A stretch of DNA of 64,000 bases from JBNKFV01 sp050289485. GTDB taxonomy: Bacteria; Pseudomonadota; Gammaproteobacteria; Pseudomonadales; Cellvibrionaceae. The notes beneath the pieces were generated by a model. The model worked only from the letters and a program-made list of their open reading frames with translations, made no database searches and had not been told where the DNA came from. The position numbers were made by a program, and so were the translations under genes. How positions within the stretch are numbered: position 1 is the first letter of the stretch; each line of letters begins with the position of its first letter. This document shows positions 25,934 to 35,717 of this stretch, piece by piece. The stretch lies in contig JBNKFV010000017.1 in assembly GCA_050289485.1 (NCBI GenBank), forward strand, positions 1 to 64,000, written 5' to 3'.

Positions 25934-26590
25934 TTAGGCCTCCTTAGGTTTGGTGTTGGCCGTAATTTTAAATTCTGGTTCTTCAATCTGGCCTTTCTTC
26001 CAAGAACGTAAGCCCCAGATGAACAAACCAATCAAAAAGAAGGCGCTAGGCGGCAACAACAGCAGGCCGTTAGAGACATACCAGCCCCCGTCGGTTACCA
26101 GAGGTAGAATTTCCACACCCAGCAACTTACCAGAACCAAACAGCTCCCGCACAACTGCAAGAGATACCAACATGGCACTGTAGCCCAAACCGTTACCGAT
26201 ACCGTCTAAAAAGCTGGGAATCGGCGGGTTTTTCATAGCATAGGCTTCTGCGCGACCCATCACGATACAGTTGGTAATAATCAAACCCACGAATACTGAC
26301 AGCTGCTTACTGATGTCATAAGCCACCGCTTTCAGAATTTGGTCTACCACGATTACCAGTGAGGCGATAATAGTCATTTGCACAATGATACGAATGCTGC
26401 TTGGTGCATGGTTACGTACCAAAGACACAAACAGGTTTGAAAATGCCGTAACCAGGGTTAATGCGATACACATTACCAAGGTAACTTTCAAACTACTGGT
26501 AACTGCCAGAGCTGAACAAATACCCAAAATTTGCAACGCAATCGGGTTATTTTCGAAAACCGGCTTAAACAGTAACTCTTTAACTTTCAT
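25934..26590 (-). CDS. nqrD: Na+-translocating NADH:quinone reductase subunit D
   Basis: This 218-residue, six-helix membrane subunit is the partner of NqrE. The Cys residues in ILGICSALAV and IITNCIVMGRAE are the expected metal ligands. The C-terminal tail is short and charged. It starts 2 bp after the nqrC stop, so the genes are tightly coupled. Confidence 0.97.
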   Translation of the reverse strand: MKVKELLFKPVFENNPIALQILGICSALAVTSSLKVTLVMCIALTLVTAFSNLFVSLVRNHAPSSIRIIVQMTIIASLVIVVDQILKAVAYDISKQLSVFVGLIITNCIVMGRAEAYAMKNPPIPSFLDGIGNGLGYSAMLVSLAVVRELFGSGKLLGVEILPLVTDGGWYVSNGLLLLPPSAFFLIGLFIWGLRSWKKGQIEEPEFKITANTKPKEA

Positions 26591-26592
26591 GA

Positions 26593-27360
26593 TTACGCCT
26601 CCCCTTTTTTCAGGTTTCGCAGGAATGGTTCATAACCATCTTTGCCCAACCAGAAGTGCACCAGGTTATTGACACCTTTACTGGTAAGGGTGGCACCTGA
26701 AAGACCATCAACGTCGTGTTCTGAATTCGGTGCTGCCTGACCTTTAATCACGCGAATCGCAACATCACCTTTACTGTCATACACTTCTTTGCCTTCCCAG
26801 ATTGCCTTCCACTTGGGGTTATCCACTTCACCACCTAGCCCTGGTGTTTCACCGTGCTCGTAGAAACCGATACCCACAACTGTATTCAGGTCACCTTCCA
26901 AGGCGATAAAGCCGTACAGCGTTGACCAGAGCCCGTAACCTTTGATAGGCAAAATCACCTTCTCAATGTCGCCGGCAGCAGATTTCACCAGATACACCTC
27001 AGCAATATTCACACGGCGCGAAATTTTCGCGATGTCTTCGTCGTCAGACAACTCAGTAGACGTAGCCGGGTCTTTACTGGCTGAACGCTGGTCATAGTCG
27101 GCAGGGTCTATTTCATTGGTGAACTTGCCAGAATCCAGTTCAACCAACTTAGTAGAGATCTGCTTGAACTGTTCTTCAACAGACTTATCCGCCTGGTACA
27201 ACCCAGCTGCTTGCAGAATATTGCGCTTGTAGTCTTTCGCCTTATTGGCTACCTGGGCAGGTTTCAGCATTACCGCCGCAGTCGACACAATCACCGAGCA
27301 CACGATACACAGTACAAGCGCTACGGAGATTGTTTTTACAACAGAATCTTTATTAGACAC
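26593..27360 (-). CDS. nqrC: Na+-translocating NADH:quinone reductase subunit C
   Basis: The 255-residue subunit has one N-terminal membrane helix (about 9-30) and a periplasmic FMN-binding domain. The covalent flavin site is the Thr in LSGATLTSKGV (about 224-234), which is modified by ApbE. TPGLGGEVDNPKW is a second family motif. The start overlaps the end of nqrB by 8 bp. Confidence 0.97.
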   Translation of the reverse strand: MSNKDSVVKTISVALVLCIVCSVIVSTAAVMLKPAQVANKAKDYKRNILQAAGLYQADKSVEEQFKQISTKLVELDSGKFTNEIDPADYDQRSASKDPATSTELSDDEDIAKISRRVNIAEVYLVKSAAGDIEKVILPIKGYGLWSTLYGFIALEGDLNTVVGIGFYEHGETPGLGGEVDNPKWKAIWEGKEVYDSKGDVAIRVIKGQAAPNSEHDVDGLSGATLTSKGVNNLVHFWLGKDGYEPFLRNLKKGEA

Positions 27361-28546
27361 GAGCCAACCTCCGCTTCACATTTGCCTGAATCACGAAGTG
27401 GTCAATCAGGGGGGCAAACAAGTTTGCAAACAGAATTGCCAACATCATGCCTTCCGGGAACGCCGGATTCACCACTCGAATGATCACCACCATGAAACCA
27501 ATTAACGCACCAAACCACCATTTACCCGCATTGGTCATTGACGCCGACACAGGATCAGTTGCCATGAATACCATACCGAAGGCAAAGCCACCCACTACCA
27601 GGTGCCAATACCATGGCATTGCCATCATTGAGTTAGAGTTAGGATCGCCAAGCACGTTACAAATGGTTGCGGTCAGCATCATGCCCAGCATTACACCGGC
27701 AATAATTCGCCATGACGCAATTTTGGTGAGCAACAAGAACACACCGCCAATAATAATGGCCAAGGTTGATGTTTCACCAATTGAACCCTGCATATGGCCA
27801 AAGAACGCATCCAGCCACGTCATCTGGCTTTGCAGTGCAGCCATACCGTCAGTCGCTGCCACAGACAGCGCAGTCGCGCCGGTGTAACCATCTACCGCAG
27901 TCCATACCGCGTCACCTGACATTGATGCAGGATAAGCGAAGAACAGGAAAGCACGACCCGCTAACGCTGGGTTCAGGAAGTTTTTGCCCGTACCACCAAA
28001 TACCTCTTTAGCAATAACAACACCAAAAGAAATACCCAGAGCAACCTGCCACAAAGGCACGCTTGGTGGGCAAATCAGAGCAAACAGAATAGAAGTAACA
28101 AAGAATCCTTCGTTAACTTCATGACCACGTTTCATGGCAAAAAGCACTTCCCAGAAACCGCCCACCACAAAGGTGACTGCATAGATTGGCAGGAAGTACA
28201 AGGCACCATGCCAGAGACAATCCCACAGGCTGCTGGGGTCAAAACTGCCAATAAACAAACCACGCCAATTATCGATAGTGGTCAAACCCAGTTCAGCCAT
28301 CGCCGTATTGGCTTGCCAACCCAGATTGTACATACCGTAAAACATGGCGGGAAAAGTGCACATCCACACGGTAATCATGATGCGTTTCAAATCAACACCA
28401 TCACGTACGTGCGAGGTTGTTTTGGTTACATCGCTTGGACGGTAAAAAACGGTATCTACGGCTTCGTAAAGCGCGTACCAGCTTTCCCACCTGCCACCTT
28501 TATGAAAGTGCGGCTCCAGGCTATCTAAAAATTTACGTAATGCCAT
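27353..28546 (-). CDS. nqrB: Na+-translocating NADH:quinone reductase subunit B
   Basis: The 397-residue polytopic subunit carries covalent FMN on the Thr of VDGYTGATALS and also binds riboflavin. It forms the sodium path and the quinone site together with NqrA. About ten helices are visible, and the N-terminal cytoplasmic segment (residues 1-55) is typical. It lies 5 bp after nqrA. Confidence 0.97.
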   Translation of the reverse strand: MALRKFLDSLEPHFHKGGRWESWYALYEAVDTVFYRPSDVTKTTSHVRDGVDLKRIMITVWMCTFPAMFYGMYNLGWQANTAMAELGLTTIDNWRGLFIGSFDPSSLWDCLWHGALYFLPIYAVTFVVGGFWEVLFAMKRGHEVNEGFFVTSILFALICPPSVPLWQVALGISFGVVIAKEVFGGTGKNFLNPALAGRAFLFFAYPASMSGDAVWTAVDGYTGATALSVAATDGMAALQSQMTWLDAFFGHMQGSIGETSTLAIIIGGVFLLLTKIASWRIIAGVMLGMMLTATICNVLGDPNSNSMMAMPWYWHLVVGGFAFGMVFMATDPVSASMTNAGKWWFGALIGFMVVIIRVVNPAFPEGMMLAILFANLFAPLIDHFVIQANVKRRLARV

Positions 28547-28551
28547 GGTAA

Positions 28552-29895
28552 TTAGCCCTCTTTCTCAATTCGCGCGAGGTTATCACGCAAAATTGGACCG
28601 TATTCGTATTTGCCAGGACACACAAAGGTGCACAAGGCCAAATCCTCTTCGTCCAGTTCCAGGCAGCCCAGCTTCTGTGCCATATCGGTATCACCCACCA
28701 CCAGTGCACGAAGCAGATGGGTAGGCAGAATATCCAAAGGCATAACACGCTCGTAGTTACCTACCGGCACCATCGCTCGCTCGCTACCGTTGGTTGTGGT
28801 AGTAAAAGCATACTTTTTGCCACCAAGCAGACTGGAAATGTAAATTCCCATGATCGAAAACAGGTTAAAACCCGCACGCAGGTAGTGCATAAAGGGTCGA
28901 TCATTGCCTTCGCTCAACACAGTTACCTGATTGTGGTAACGACCAAGGTAGGCATGCGGGCCGTAAGCGTGACGCCCTCCAAAAACAGAACCACTCACTA
29001 TACGGTTTTCACCCGCTTTCAGTTGACCAGCCGTCAGCTCTTCGAGGTTTGCACCCAATAAGGTTTTCACCAATCTAGGCGTTTCAACCTGCGGACCTGC
29101 CAACGAAATAACGCGATCAAAGCAAAGCTCGCCACGGGTAAATAGCTTACCAATGGCAATAACGTCCTGATAACCCACCGTCCAAACTGTTTTGGTGGCG
29201 CTAACAGGGTCAAGAAAATGCACGTGCGTGCCAGCATTACCCGCTGGGTGCACACCGCCAAATTCAGCCACTTCGACTTTGCCGCTGGCTTTCACAGGCA
29301 AATTGGCGCCCGCTGCCTGGCAAACAAACACTTTTCCAGCGGTGAGTGTTGACAGTACAGTCACACCATCATTGAAGCTCTGTGCATTCTCACCAATGAC
29401 GAGCCCGGGATCTGCCGCCAGTGGATGGGTATCCATTGCGGTAACAAAGATCGAGTTAGGGGTCGAGTCGACGGCAGGCACTTTGCTGTAAGGCCGGGTT
29501 CTCAAGGCCGTCCAAAGGCCTGATTTGACCAGATTGTCTCGAGCATCCGCTTCAGCCAATGACGCCAGCTGATCTGCAGAGTATTTTGCGAACGTTTCCT
29601 GGTCATCACCCTCAACGTCGATAACCACAGATTGCAGAACACGGCGTGCCCCGCGATTAATGGCGGCGACAGTACCTGCAGCAGGAGCGGTGTACAAGAC
29701 ACCTTCGGTTTTTTTGTCGGAAAATAGCAATTGGCCTTTCTTTACCTTATCGCCAACCTGAACTGCCATTGTGGGTTTCATACCGTGGTAATCAGACCCC
29801 AAAACAGCCACAGAACGTACCTGTGACCCCTCTTTAATGACTTGTTCAGGTGCGCCAGATATAGGTAAATCCAGTCCGCGACGGATTTTTATCAT
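28552..29895 (-). CDS. nqrA: Na+-translocating NADH:quinone reductase subunit A
   Basis: The start is set at the ATG at 29895, because MIKIRRGLDLPISG matches the family N-terminus; an in-frame codon 39 bp upstream adds unrelated residues. This gives 447 residues, the usual size. NqrA is the cytoplasmic subunit that contributes to the quinone site. A barrel-sandwich (biotinyl/lipoyl-like) fold is suggested by PTMAVQVGDKVKKGQLLF (about 47-64). It is the first gene of the nqr operon and is preceded by a long leader. Confidence 0.96.
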   Translation of the reverse strand: MIKIRRGLDLPISGAPEQVIKEGSQVRSVAVLGSDYHGMKPTMAVQVGDKVKKGQLLFSDKKTEGVLYTAPAAGTVAAINRGARRVLQSVVIDVEGDDQETFAKYSADQLASLAEADARDNLVKSGLWTALRTRPYSKVPAVDSTPNSIFVTAMDTHPLAADPGLVIGENAQSFNDGVTVLSTLTAGKVFVCQAAGANLPVKASGKVEVAEFGGVHPAGNAGTHVHFLDPVSATKTVWTVGYQDVIAIGKLFTRGELCFDRVISLAGPQVETPRLVKTLLGANLEELTAGQLKAGENRIVSGSVFGGRHAYGPHAYLGRYHNQVTVLSEGNDRPFMHYLRAGFNLFSIMGIYISSLLGGKKYAFTTTTNGSERAMVPVGNYERVMPLDILPTHLLRALVVGDTDMAQKLGCLELDEEDLALCTFVCPGKYEYGPILRDNLARIEKEG

Positions 29896-30129
29896 ACGCC
29901 CTAGCCCAGTGTTAAATTTAAGAAGATTGAACAAACGTCCAAAGACACTTGCCCAAAGTTTCAGTTGTTACAGCTAAACTAACTGACAAAAGACGATTAA
30001 GCAGCGCTTTTTAAGATAGATGAAGATGGTTTGCCACTCTCAACAGGTTGGCTTCGAGAACCTAAATCACAGTCAGTTTAGCTGAAACACCTGAAGTCGC
30101 TGACCTGCTCAGCCTTCAAGGCCGGCGCA

Positions 30130-30159
30130 ATTATAAAGATGAGGGCGCCTGCTTGCCAG
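30130..30159 (-). promoter_or_regulatory. Candidate sigma-70 promoter of the nqr operon
   Basis: On the minus strand a perfect TATAAT (30135-30130) is preceded at 18 bases by CTGGCA (30159-30154), four of six matches to TTGACA. Transcription would begin near 30123. Confidence 0.45.
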
Positions 30160-30260
30160 TGTCACATAATAGAAATTTCATCGTTTTGCCATCAAAAAGC
30201 CAGATAACTCAAGATCTTAGACCGTTACGAATGGAGTTTTAACTTTTTGGAATGACCAGA

Positions 30261-30286
30261 GGTGGTCTGGATCGAGCCAGACCACC
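30261..30286. terminator. Hairpin downstream of the GAPDH gene
   Basis: GGTGGTCTGG (30261-30270) pairs perfectly with CCAGACCACC (30277-30286) around ATCGAG. It begins 26 bases after the minus-strand GAPDH stop. There is no U-run directly after it, so it may act as an mRNA 3'-end stabiliser or a weak terminator. Confidence 0.45.
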
Positions 30287-30312
30287 CCTAATTAGCAGAG
30301 GAGTATAAACGA

Positions 30313-31761
30313 TTACCACTCGACGGGGATCTTTTTGTAGGCTGCGCCGGCCATTTTCTCAAGACAACGCACCACCTGGCAGCTATAACCAAACTCGTTG
30401 TCGTACCAGCAGTAAAGCACCGCACTGCTACCCTCAACAATGGTCGCCTTACTGTCAAAGACACAAGCATGGCGCGAGCCCACAAAGTCAGTGGACACCA
30501 CTTCTGGCGAATTAGTGTAGTCAATCTGCTGACTCAACGCAGAGTGCAGAGCTACATCACGCATGTACTCATTAAGCTCTTCTACGGTAGTACTCTTATC
30601 AAGTTGCAGGTTCAAAATAGCCATAGACACATTCGGCGTAGGCACGCGAATAGCGTTACCGGTCAATTTGCCTTTCAACTCGGGCAGCGCCTTAGCGACC
30701 GCCTTGGCCGCACCTGTCTCTGTGATAACCATATTGAGAGCAGCACTTCGACCACGCCGCTCTCCTTTGTGATAGTTATCGATCAGGTTTTGGTCATTTG
30801 TGTAAGAGTGCACGGTTTCCACATGACCATGCTTAACACCAAATTTGTCGATCAACACTTTCAATACGGGTGTAATCGCATTGGTCGTGCATGACGCCGC
30901 AGAGATAATACGGTCATCTGCAGTAATATCGCCGTCATTTATACCAAATACGACATTCTTGAGATCGCCTTTACCGGGCGCCGTCAGCAGCACTTTCGCC
31001 GCACCTTTGCTTTCCAGATGTTTGCTCAGGCCGTCTTCATCACGCCATACCCCCGTGTTGTCAACGATCAGAGCATTATTGATGCCATATTGGGTGTAAT
31101 CCACTTCACTGGGGGAGTCAGCATAAATCACCTGCACCGGATTACCATTGATCACCAGCGTATTACTGTCTTCTTCTACGCGAATAGTGCCCTTAAATGA
31201 GCCATGCACCGAGTCCCGACGCAGCAGGCTGGCGCGCTTCACCAGGTCATTGTCAGCCTTACCTTTGCGCACCACGATGGCTCGCAGGCGCAAGTTATCA
31301 CCACTACCGGTCTGCTCTATCAGCAGGCGTGCTACCAAACGGCCGATGCGGCCAAACCCGTACAATACGACGTCTTGAGACTCAGGCAGAGGCTTAGCAC
31401 CTTCTTTCAGGGACGCCAGTTCACGCTCAATATAGACATCGGCATCAGGCGAACCTTCCTGCATCCATTTTACGGTCAAGCGCCCGAGATCCAGCTTGGC
31501 AGGACCCAGGGTATGCTTGCTGATTGCCTCCAAAACAGGAAACGTTTCAAATTCTGATAACTCATTACCCTCAACCTGACGTACAAAACGGTGAGCCTTC
31601 ATAATGTCGATCACTGAACGGTTTACCAGCGGCTTGCCGTAGAGATAGATACCAACATTGGCTTCACGATTCATTTTTCCAATCATTGGAATCATGGACT
31701 CAGCAAGAGCTTCGCGCTGCTTCCAGTCTTTAAAGTAGTCATCCGGCTTTGGTCGATTCAC
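30313..31761 (-). CDS. gap: Glyceraldehyde-3-phosphate dehydrogenase with N-terminal extension
   Basis: A GTG start at 31761 is preferred: it has AAGGA 10 bases upstream, and the following residues resemble the Pseudomonas homologue. This gives 482 residues. About 130 N-terminal residues precede the Rossmann motif VVLYGFGRIGRLVARLLIE. The catalytic Cys is in SAASCTTNAITPV, and HSYTNDQNLID and WYDNEFGYSCQV are family hallmarks. It oxidises glyceraldehyde 3-phosphate to 1,3-bisphosphoglycerate with NAD(P)+. This long GAPDH type is typically found beside mfd in Pseudomonas relatives and may serve gluconeogenic flux. It is divergent from mfd. Confidence 0.93.
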   Translation of the reverse strand: MNRPKPDDYFKDWKQREALAESMIPMIGKMNREANVGIYLYGKPLVNRSVIDIMKAHRFVRQVEGNELSEFETFPVLEAISKHTLGPAKLDLGRLTVKWMQEGSPDADVYIERELASLKEGAKPLPESQDVVLYGFGRIGRLVARLLIEQTGSGDNLRLRAIVVRKGKADNDLVKRASLLRRDSVHGSFKGTIRVEEDSNTLVINGNPVQVIYADSPSEVDYTQYGINNALIVDNTGVWRDEDGLSKHLESKGAAKVLLTAPGKGDLKNVVFGINDGDITADDRIISAASCTTNAITPVLKVLIDKFGVKHGHVETVHSYTNDQNLIDNYHKGERRGRSAALNMVITETGAAKAVAKALPELKGKLTGNAIRVPTPNVSMAILNLQLDKSTTVEELNEYMRDVALHSALSQQIDYTNSPEVVSTDFVGSRHACVFDSKATIVEGSSAVLYCWYDNEFGYSCQVVRCLEKMAGAAYKKIPVEW

Positions 31762-32245
31762 GTTGCAGATTTCCTTAAATTGAGAACTTGAATTAATGCT
31801 AGCAGGCCCTAACAAAATAGCTTTTAAAACATGCTTTTTCGGTAGAAAAAGAAGTGCGACTGGCAATCACGCCAGCCGCACAGCAAGGGCTTAACGCCCT
31901 CATGTCCAGGCGGCGGCCATTATCTCTGCATAAATATTGGCCCGCAACGAATACAATCAAATTAAATTGCAGTTAAAATTTATATCGAAATCAAAGGGAT
32001 AACCATGAAAACTTGCAACACCAAATAGCCTAAAACAGGCATGAGCTGCCAGACAGTCAGCATGTTAAGCAGATATACGGCTTTCACCATGATACAAAGC
32101 TACATGCTTCACCGACGCCAATTACAAAAATGTAACTGAGCGTTACAAATGAACGCCATGTTTTACCAAATTGGCCGCATCAGGGTAAACACGGTTACAA
32201 TGCGCCTCCCCAAAATTCCTAGACTGGCAAAGCCGATAACCCAAG
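31762..32245. other. Divergent intergenic region gap-mfd
   Basis: This 484-bp region must carry the promoters of gap and mfd. A seven-codon frame with a good ribosome site (32005) was noticed but is too short to support. I see no clear hairpin or operator. A TACAAT at about 32196 could be the -10 element of mfd, but its -35 spacing is poor. Confidence 0.45.
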
Positions 32246-35200
32246 ATGTCGTCACCCACATTACTAAAAGCCTCAGCGAATAACACTGCAAAACCCGGCC
32301 ATAAGGACTACTGGAGCCAACTAAGCGGCAGCGCCAAAGCCCTTGCAGTGGCCAGCCATGCACAAAGCCTTCAACGTCTGCTGGTGGTCGTGACACCCGA
32401 CACGCAAAGTGCGTTTCGACTCGAAACCGAGGTTAAAACCTTTATCGGTGATGCAAACGCCTGCCCGGTCCTGCACTTTCCTGACTGGGAAACACTGCCA
32501 TACGACAATTTTTCGCCGCACGAAGATATTATTTCAGAGCGCTTACATACCCTGAGCATGCTGCCGCAGGCAAAAACCGGAGTCTTGATTGTTCCCGTTA
32601 CTACCCTGATGCACCGCCTGCCGCCGGTTAAATTTGTGACAGGCAACAGCCTTAATCTGCAAGTGGGAGACACATTTGACGTCATCGGCATGCGCGAGCA
32701 ACTTGCCAATAACGGCTATCGAAGCGTCGATACCGTATATGAGCACGGGGAATTCTCAGTCAGGGGGGCTCTGGTTGACATTTATCCCATGGGCAGTGAG
32801 GTGCCCTACCGTGTTGACCTGTTTGATGATGAAATTGAAACGCTCAGAACATTCGACCCGGAAACCCAGCGCACTCTCGACCACGTCGACACGATTGCCC
32901 TACTCCCGGCCAAAGAATTTCCGCTCGACAAACCCGGGATCACCCTGTTCAAAAACCAATGGCACGCTCACTTTGACGTTAATCATAAGCAGTGCCCTAT
33001 TTATCAAGACATCAGTGCCGGAATCGCACCTCCGGGCATAGAGTACTATTTACCGCTGTTTTTCGAACAAACTGCAACGCTGTTTGACTATCTGCCAAAG
33101 AACAGCATTTTGCTGATTGACGGGGTCTTGGAACAGCCAATTCAGCGTTTCTGGCAAGAAACCCAGCAACGTTACAGCAACCGCGGCGTTGACCCGTTAC
33201 GTCCCATATTACCTCCACACGCGCTTTTTTTACCCATTGAGGGTCTGTTTCAAGCATTCAAAGAGCACTCGCAGATCCAAATTGACCCAACCAGCAACAC
33301 GGGGCATCACTTCAATACCAGCCCACTGCCCAATATTGCTGCCAACCACCGGGCCGAGGTCCCACTGGTGCAGCTTGAACAGTTTTTACTGGAGACCGAT
33401 CTGCGCATCCTGTTTTGCGTTGAATCGGCGGGTCGCAGAGAAACACTGCTGGAAATGCTCGACCAAATTGGTGTCAAGCCTGTCAACACGCCTCACTGGA
33501 AAGACTTTGCCAACGGCAGCGAAAAGCACAGTATTTTGGTTGCCCCGCTGGATAAAGGCTTTATAGCCACCTGCGACGGCTTTGCCATTATCACTGAAAG
33601 CGAATTACTGGGTGAGCGCATACAGCAGCAGCGACGACGCCGCAAAGCCAGTGAAAATCAGGCTGAGCAAGCTATTCGCAACCTTTCTGAACTCGCCGTC
33701 GGTGCGCCAGTTGTACATATTGAGCATGGCGTGGGACGTTACCTGGGGCTGGAGTCAATCACGATTGACAATCAAACCAATGAATTTCTGGCCTTGGAAT
33801 ACGCCAACCAAGCCAAGCTTTATGTTCCGGTATCCAACCTGCAGCTAATCAGCCGCTACAGCGGTGCTGACGATGGCCTGGCCCCCCTGCACAAACTTGG
33901 CTCTGATCAGTGGGATAAAGCAAAACGCAAAGCCGCTGAAAAAATCCGTGATGTCGCCGCTGAATTACTCGATATTTATGCCAGACGTGAGGCCAAACCT
34001 GGGTTTGCCTACGCCGATCCGGCCCGCAACTACCAGATTTTTGCGAGCGATTTTCCTTTCGAGGAAACGCCTGACCAACAAATGGCTATCGAAGCCGTAT
34101 TCAACGATATGACATCGAAAAAAGCCATGGATCGGCTCGTGTGCGGTGATGTGGGGTTTGGCAAAACGGAGGTGGCCATGCGGGCAGCCTTTGTTGCTGT
34201 GCACAGCGGCAAACAGGTTGCCGTGTTGGTGCCCACTACCTTGCTGGCACAGCAACATTATGACAACTTCAAAGACCGCTTTGCACAATGGCCGGTCACG
34301 ATTGATATACTCTCACGCTTCCGCAGCACAAAAGAGGTCGACAGCAGCCTGGACAAACTGGCAAAAGGTAAAGTCGACATCATTGTAGGCACACACAAGC
34401 TGCTGCAAAAAGATATTCGCTATAAGAACCTCGGTTTGGTAATTATTGACGAAGAACACCGTTTTGGGGTTCGACAAAAGGAACAACTCAAAGCACTTCG
34501 GGCCGATGTCGACATTCTCACACTTACTGCAACGCCCATTCCTCGAACCTTAAATATGGCGATGTCGGGCGTTCGGGACCTCTCGATTATTGCCACCCCT
34601 CCCGCCAAGCGGCTGTCGGTGAAAACATTTGTTAGAGAGTCCGAAGCAGGCCTCATCAAAGAGGCGGTATTGCGAGAAATTTTGCGTGGCGGACAGATTT
34701 ACTACCTCCACAACGAAGTTAAATCCATAGAGAAAACCGCTAAAGAGCTACAAGAACTAATCCCAGAAGCCAGAATCGTGGTCGCACACGGCCAGCTGCG
34801 CGAACGTCAGCTAGAACAGGTGATGAGCGACTTCTACCATCAGCGATACAACATACTCGTGTGCAGCACGATCATTGAAACGGGTATTGACATTCCCAAT
34901 GCCAACACCATCATTATTGATCGCGCTGACAAGTTTGGCCTGGCACAACTACACCAGCTGCGCGGCAGGGTTGGTCGTTCCCACCACCAGGCTTATGCCT
35001 ACTTACTGACCCCCAACAAACGCGCCATGACTGCCGATGCAGTCAAGCGGCTGGAAGCCATTGCCCAAACCACTGAACTGGGAGCCGGATTTACCCTGGC
35101 TACGCAAGACATGGAAATTCGTGGTGCAGGTGAATTGCTTGGCGAAGATCAGAGTGGGCAAATGCAAACCGTTGGCTTTAGCTTATATATGGAAATGCTC

Positions 35201-35710
35201 GATCGCGCCGTAAAAGCTATCAAATCAGGGCAATCACCAGAACTACTCGAACCCCTCGAAGATCCTAATAATATCGACATTAACTTGCGGCTACCTGCAC
35301 TCATTCCCGAGGATTACATTCCTGATGTTCAGTTGCGGCTCACACTGTATAAGCGAATATCAGCCCAGGATAATGACGAATCTCTTCGAGAGCTACAGGT
35401 GGAAATGATTGACCGTTTTGGCTTGCTGCCAGAACCCACCAAAAACTTATTTCGACAAACCCTGGTCAAACTCAAATGTATCGCTATGGGAATACAGAAA
35501 CTGGAAGCCTCCAACAGTAGCGGCAAGATTGAATTTACTAACAAACCTGCCATCGATCCCATGAATATTGTGACACTGGTACAACAACAGCCACAGATCT
35601 ATCGTCTTGAAGGTGCCAATCACCTAAAATTCGTAACCGATATGCAAACCGTCGACACACGCTTCAATGCTGTCGAAACATTGCTTGGCAAGCTCAAAGG
35701 TAAGGATTAG
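32246..35710 (+). CDS. mfd: Transcription-repair coupling factor Mfd
   Basis: The 1154-residue protein is a full-length Mfd (E. coli 1148). It recognises RNA polymerase stalled at DNA damage, removes it using ATP-driven DNA translocation, and recruits UvrA. In order there is the UvrB-like N-terminal module (about 20-350), the RNA polymerase-interacting domain (GAPVVHIEHGVGRYLGLE, about 488-505), the RecG-like translocase with Walker A GDVGFGKTEVAMRA, the DEEH box IIDEEHRFGVRQ, motif VI QLRGRVGRSHHQAYAYLL, and the C-terminal D7 autoinhibitory domain. The stop is 8 bp before the csiV start. Confidence 0.97.
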   Translation: MSSPTLLKASANNTAKPGHKDYWSQLSGSAKALAVASHAQSLQRLLVVVTPDTQSAFRLETEVKTFIGDANACPVLHFPDWETLPYDNFSPHEDIISERLHTLSMLPQAKTGVLIVPVTTLMHRLPPVKFVTGNSLNLQVGDTFDVIGMREQLANNGYRSVDTVYEHGEFSVRGALVDIYPMGSEVPYRVDLFDDEIETLRTFDPETQRTLDHVDTIALLPAKEFPLDKPGITLFKNQWHAHFDVNHKQCPIYQDISAGIAPPGIEYYLPLFFEQTATLFDYLPKNSILLIDGVLEQPIQRFWQETQQRYSNRGVDPLRPILPPHALFLPIEGLFQAFKEHSQIQIDPTSNTGHHFNTSPLPNIAANHRAEVPLVQLEQFLLETDLRILFCVESAGRRETLLEMLDQIGVKPVNTPHWKDFANGSEKHSILVAPLDKGFIATCDGFAIITESELLGERIQQQRRRRKASENQAEQAIRNLSELAVGAPVVHIEHGVGRYLGLESITIDNQTNEFLALEYANQAKLYVPVSNLQLISRYSGADDGLAPLHKLGSDQWDKAKRKAAEKIRDVAAELLDIYARREAKPGFAYADPARNYQIFASDFPFEETPDQQMAIEAVFNDMTSKKAMDRLVCGDVGFGKTEVAMRAAFVAVHSGKQVAVLVPTTLLAQQHYDNFKDRFAQWPVTIDILSRFRSTKEVDSSLDKLAKGKVDIIVGTHKLLQKDIRYKNLGLVIIDEEHRFGVRQKEQLKALRADVDILTLTATPIPRTLNMAMSGVRDLSIIATPPAKRLSVKTFVRESEAGLIKEAVLREILRGGQIYYLHNEVKSIEKTAKELQELIPEARIVVAHGQLRERQLEQVMSDFYHQRYNILVCSTIIETGIDIPNANTIIIDRADKFGLAQLHQLRGRVGRSHHQAYAYLLTPNKRAMTADAVKRLEAIAQTTELGAGFTLATQDMEIRGAGELLGEDQSGQMQTVGFSLYMEMLDRAVKAIKSGQSPELLEPLEDPNNIDINLRLPALIPEDYIPDVQLRLTLYKRISAQDNDESLRELQVEMIDRFGLLPEPTKNLFRQTLVKLKCIAMGIQKLEASNSSGKIEFTNKPAIDPMNIVTLVQQQPQIYRLEGANHLKFVTDMQTVDTRFNAVETLLGKLKGKD

Positions 35711-35717
35711 TCATTAC

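Larger units (their letters stand above)
29896..30312 (-). promoter_or_regulatory. nqr operon leader and gap-nqrA intergenic region
   Basis: The 417-bp region contains no gene. It holds the candidate nqr promoter (30130-30159), a long leader of about 230 bases and the GAPDH-side hairpin (30261-30286). Within the leader, CAGCTAAACT (29971-29980) and AGTTTAGCTG (30075-30084) form a 10-bp inverted repeat 94 bases apart that could close a large RNA stem. I recognise no known riboswitch class. Confidence 0.45.

Noticed and set aside
32005..32028. Seven-codon frame with a good ribosome site upstream of mfd
   Set aside because: Too short to support; no attenuator hairpin or specific amino-acid pattern follows it.
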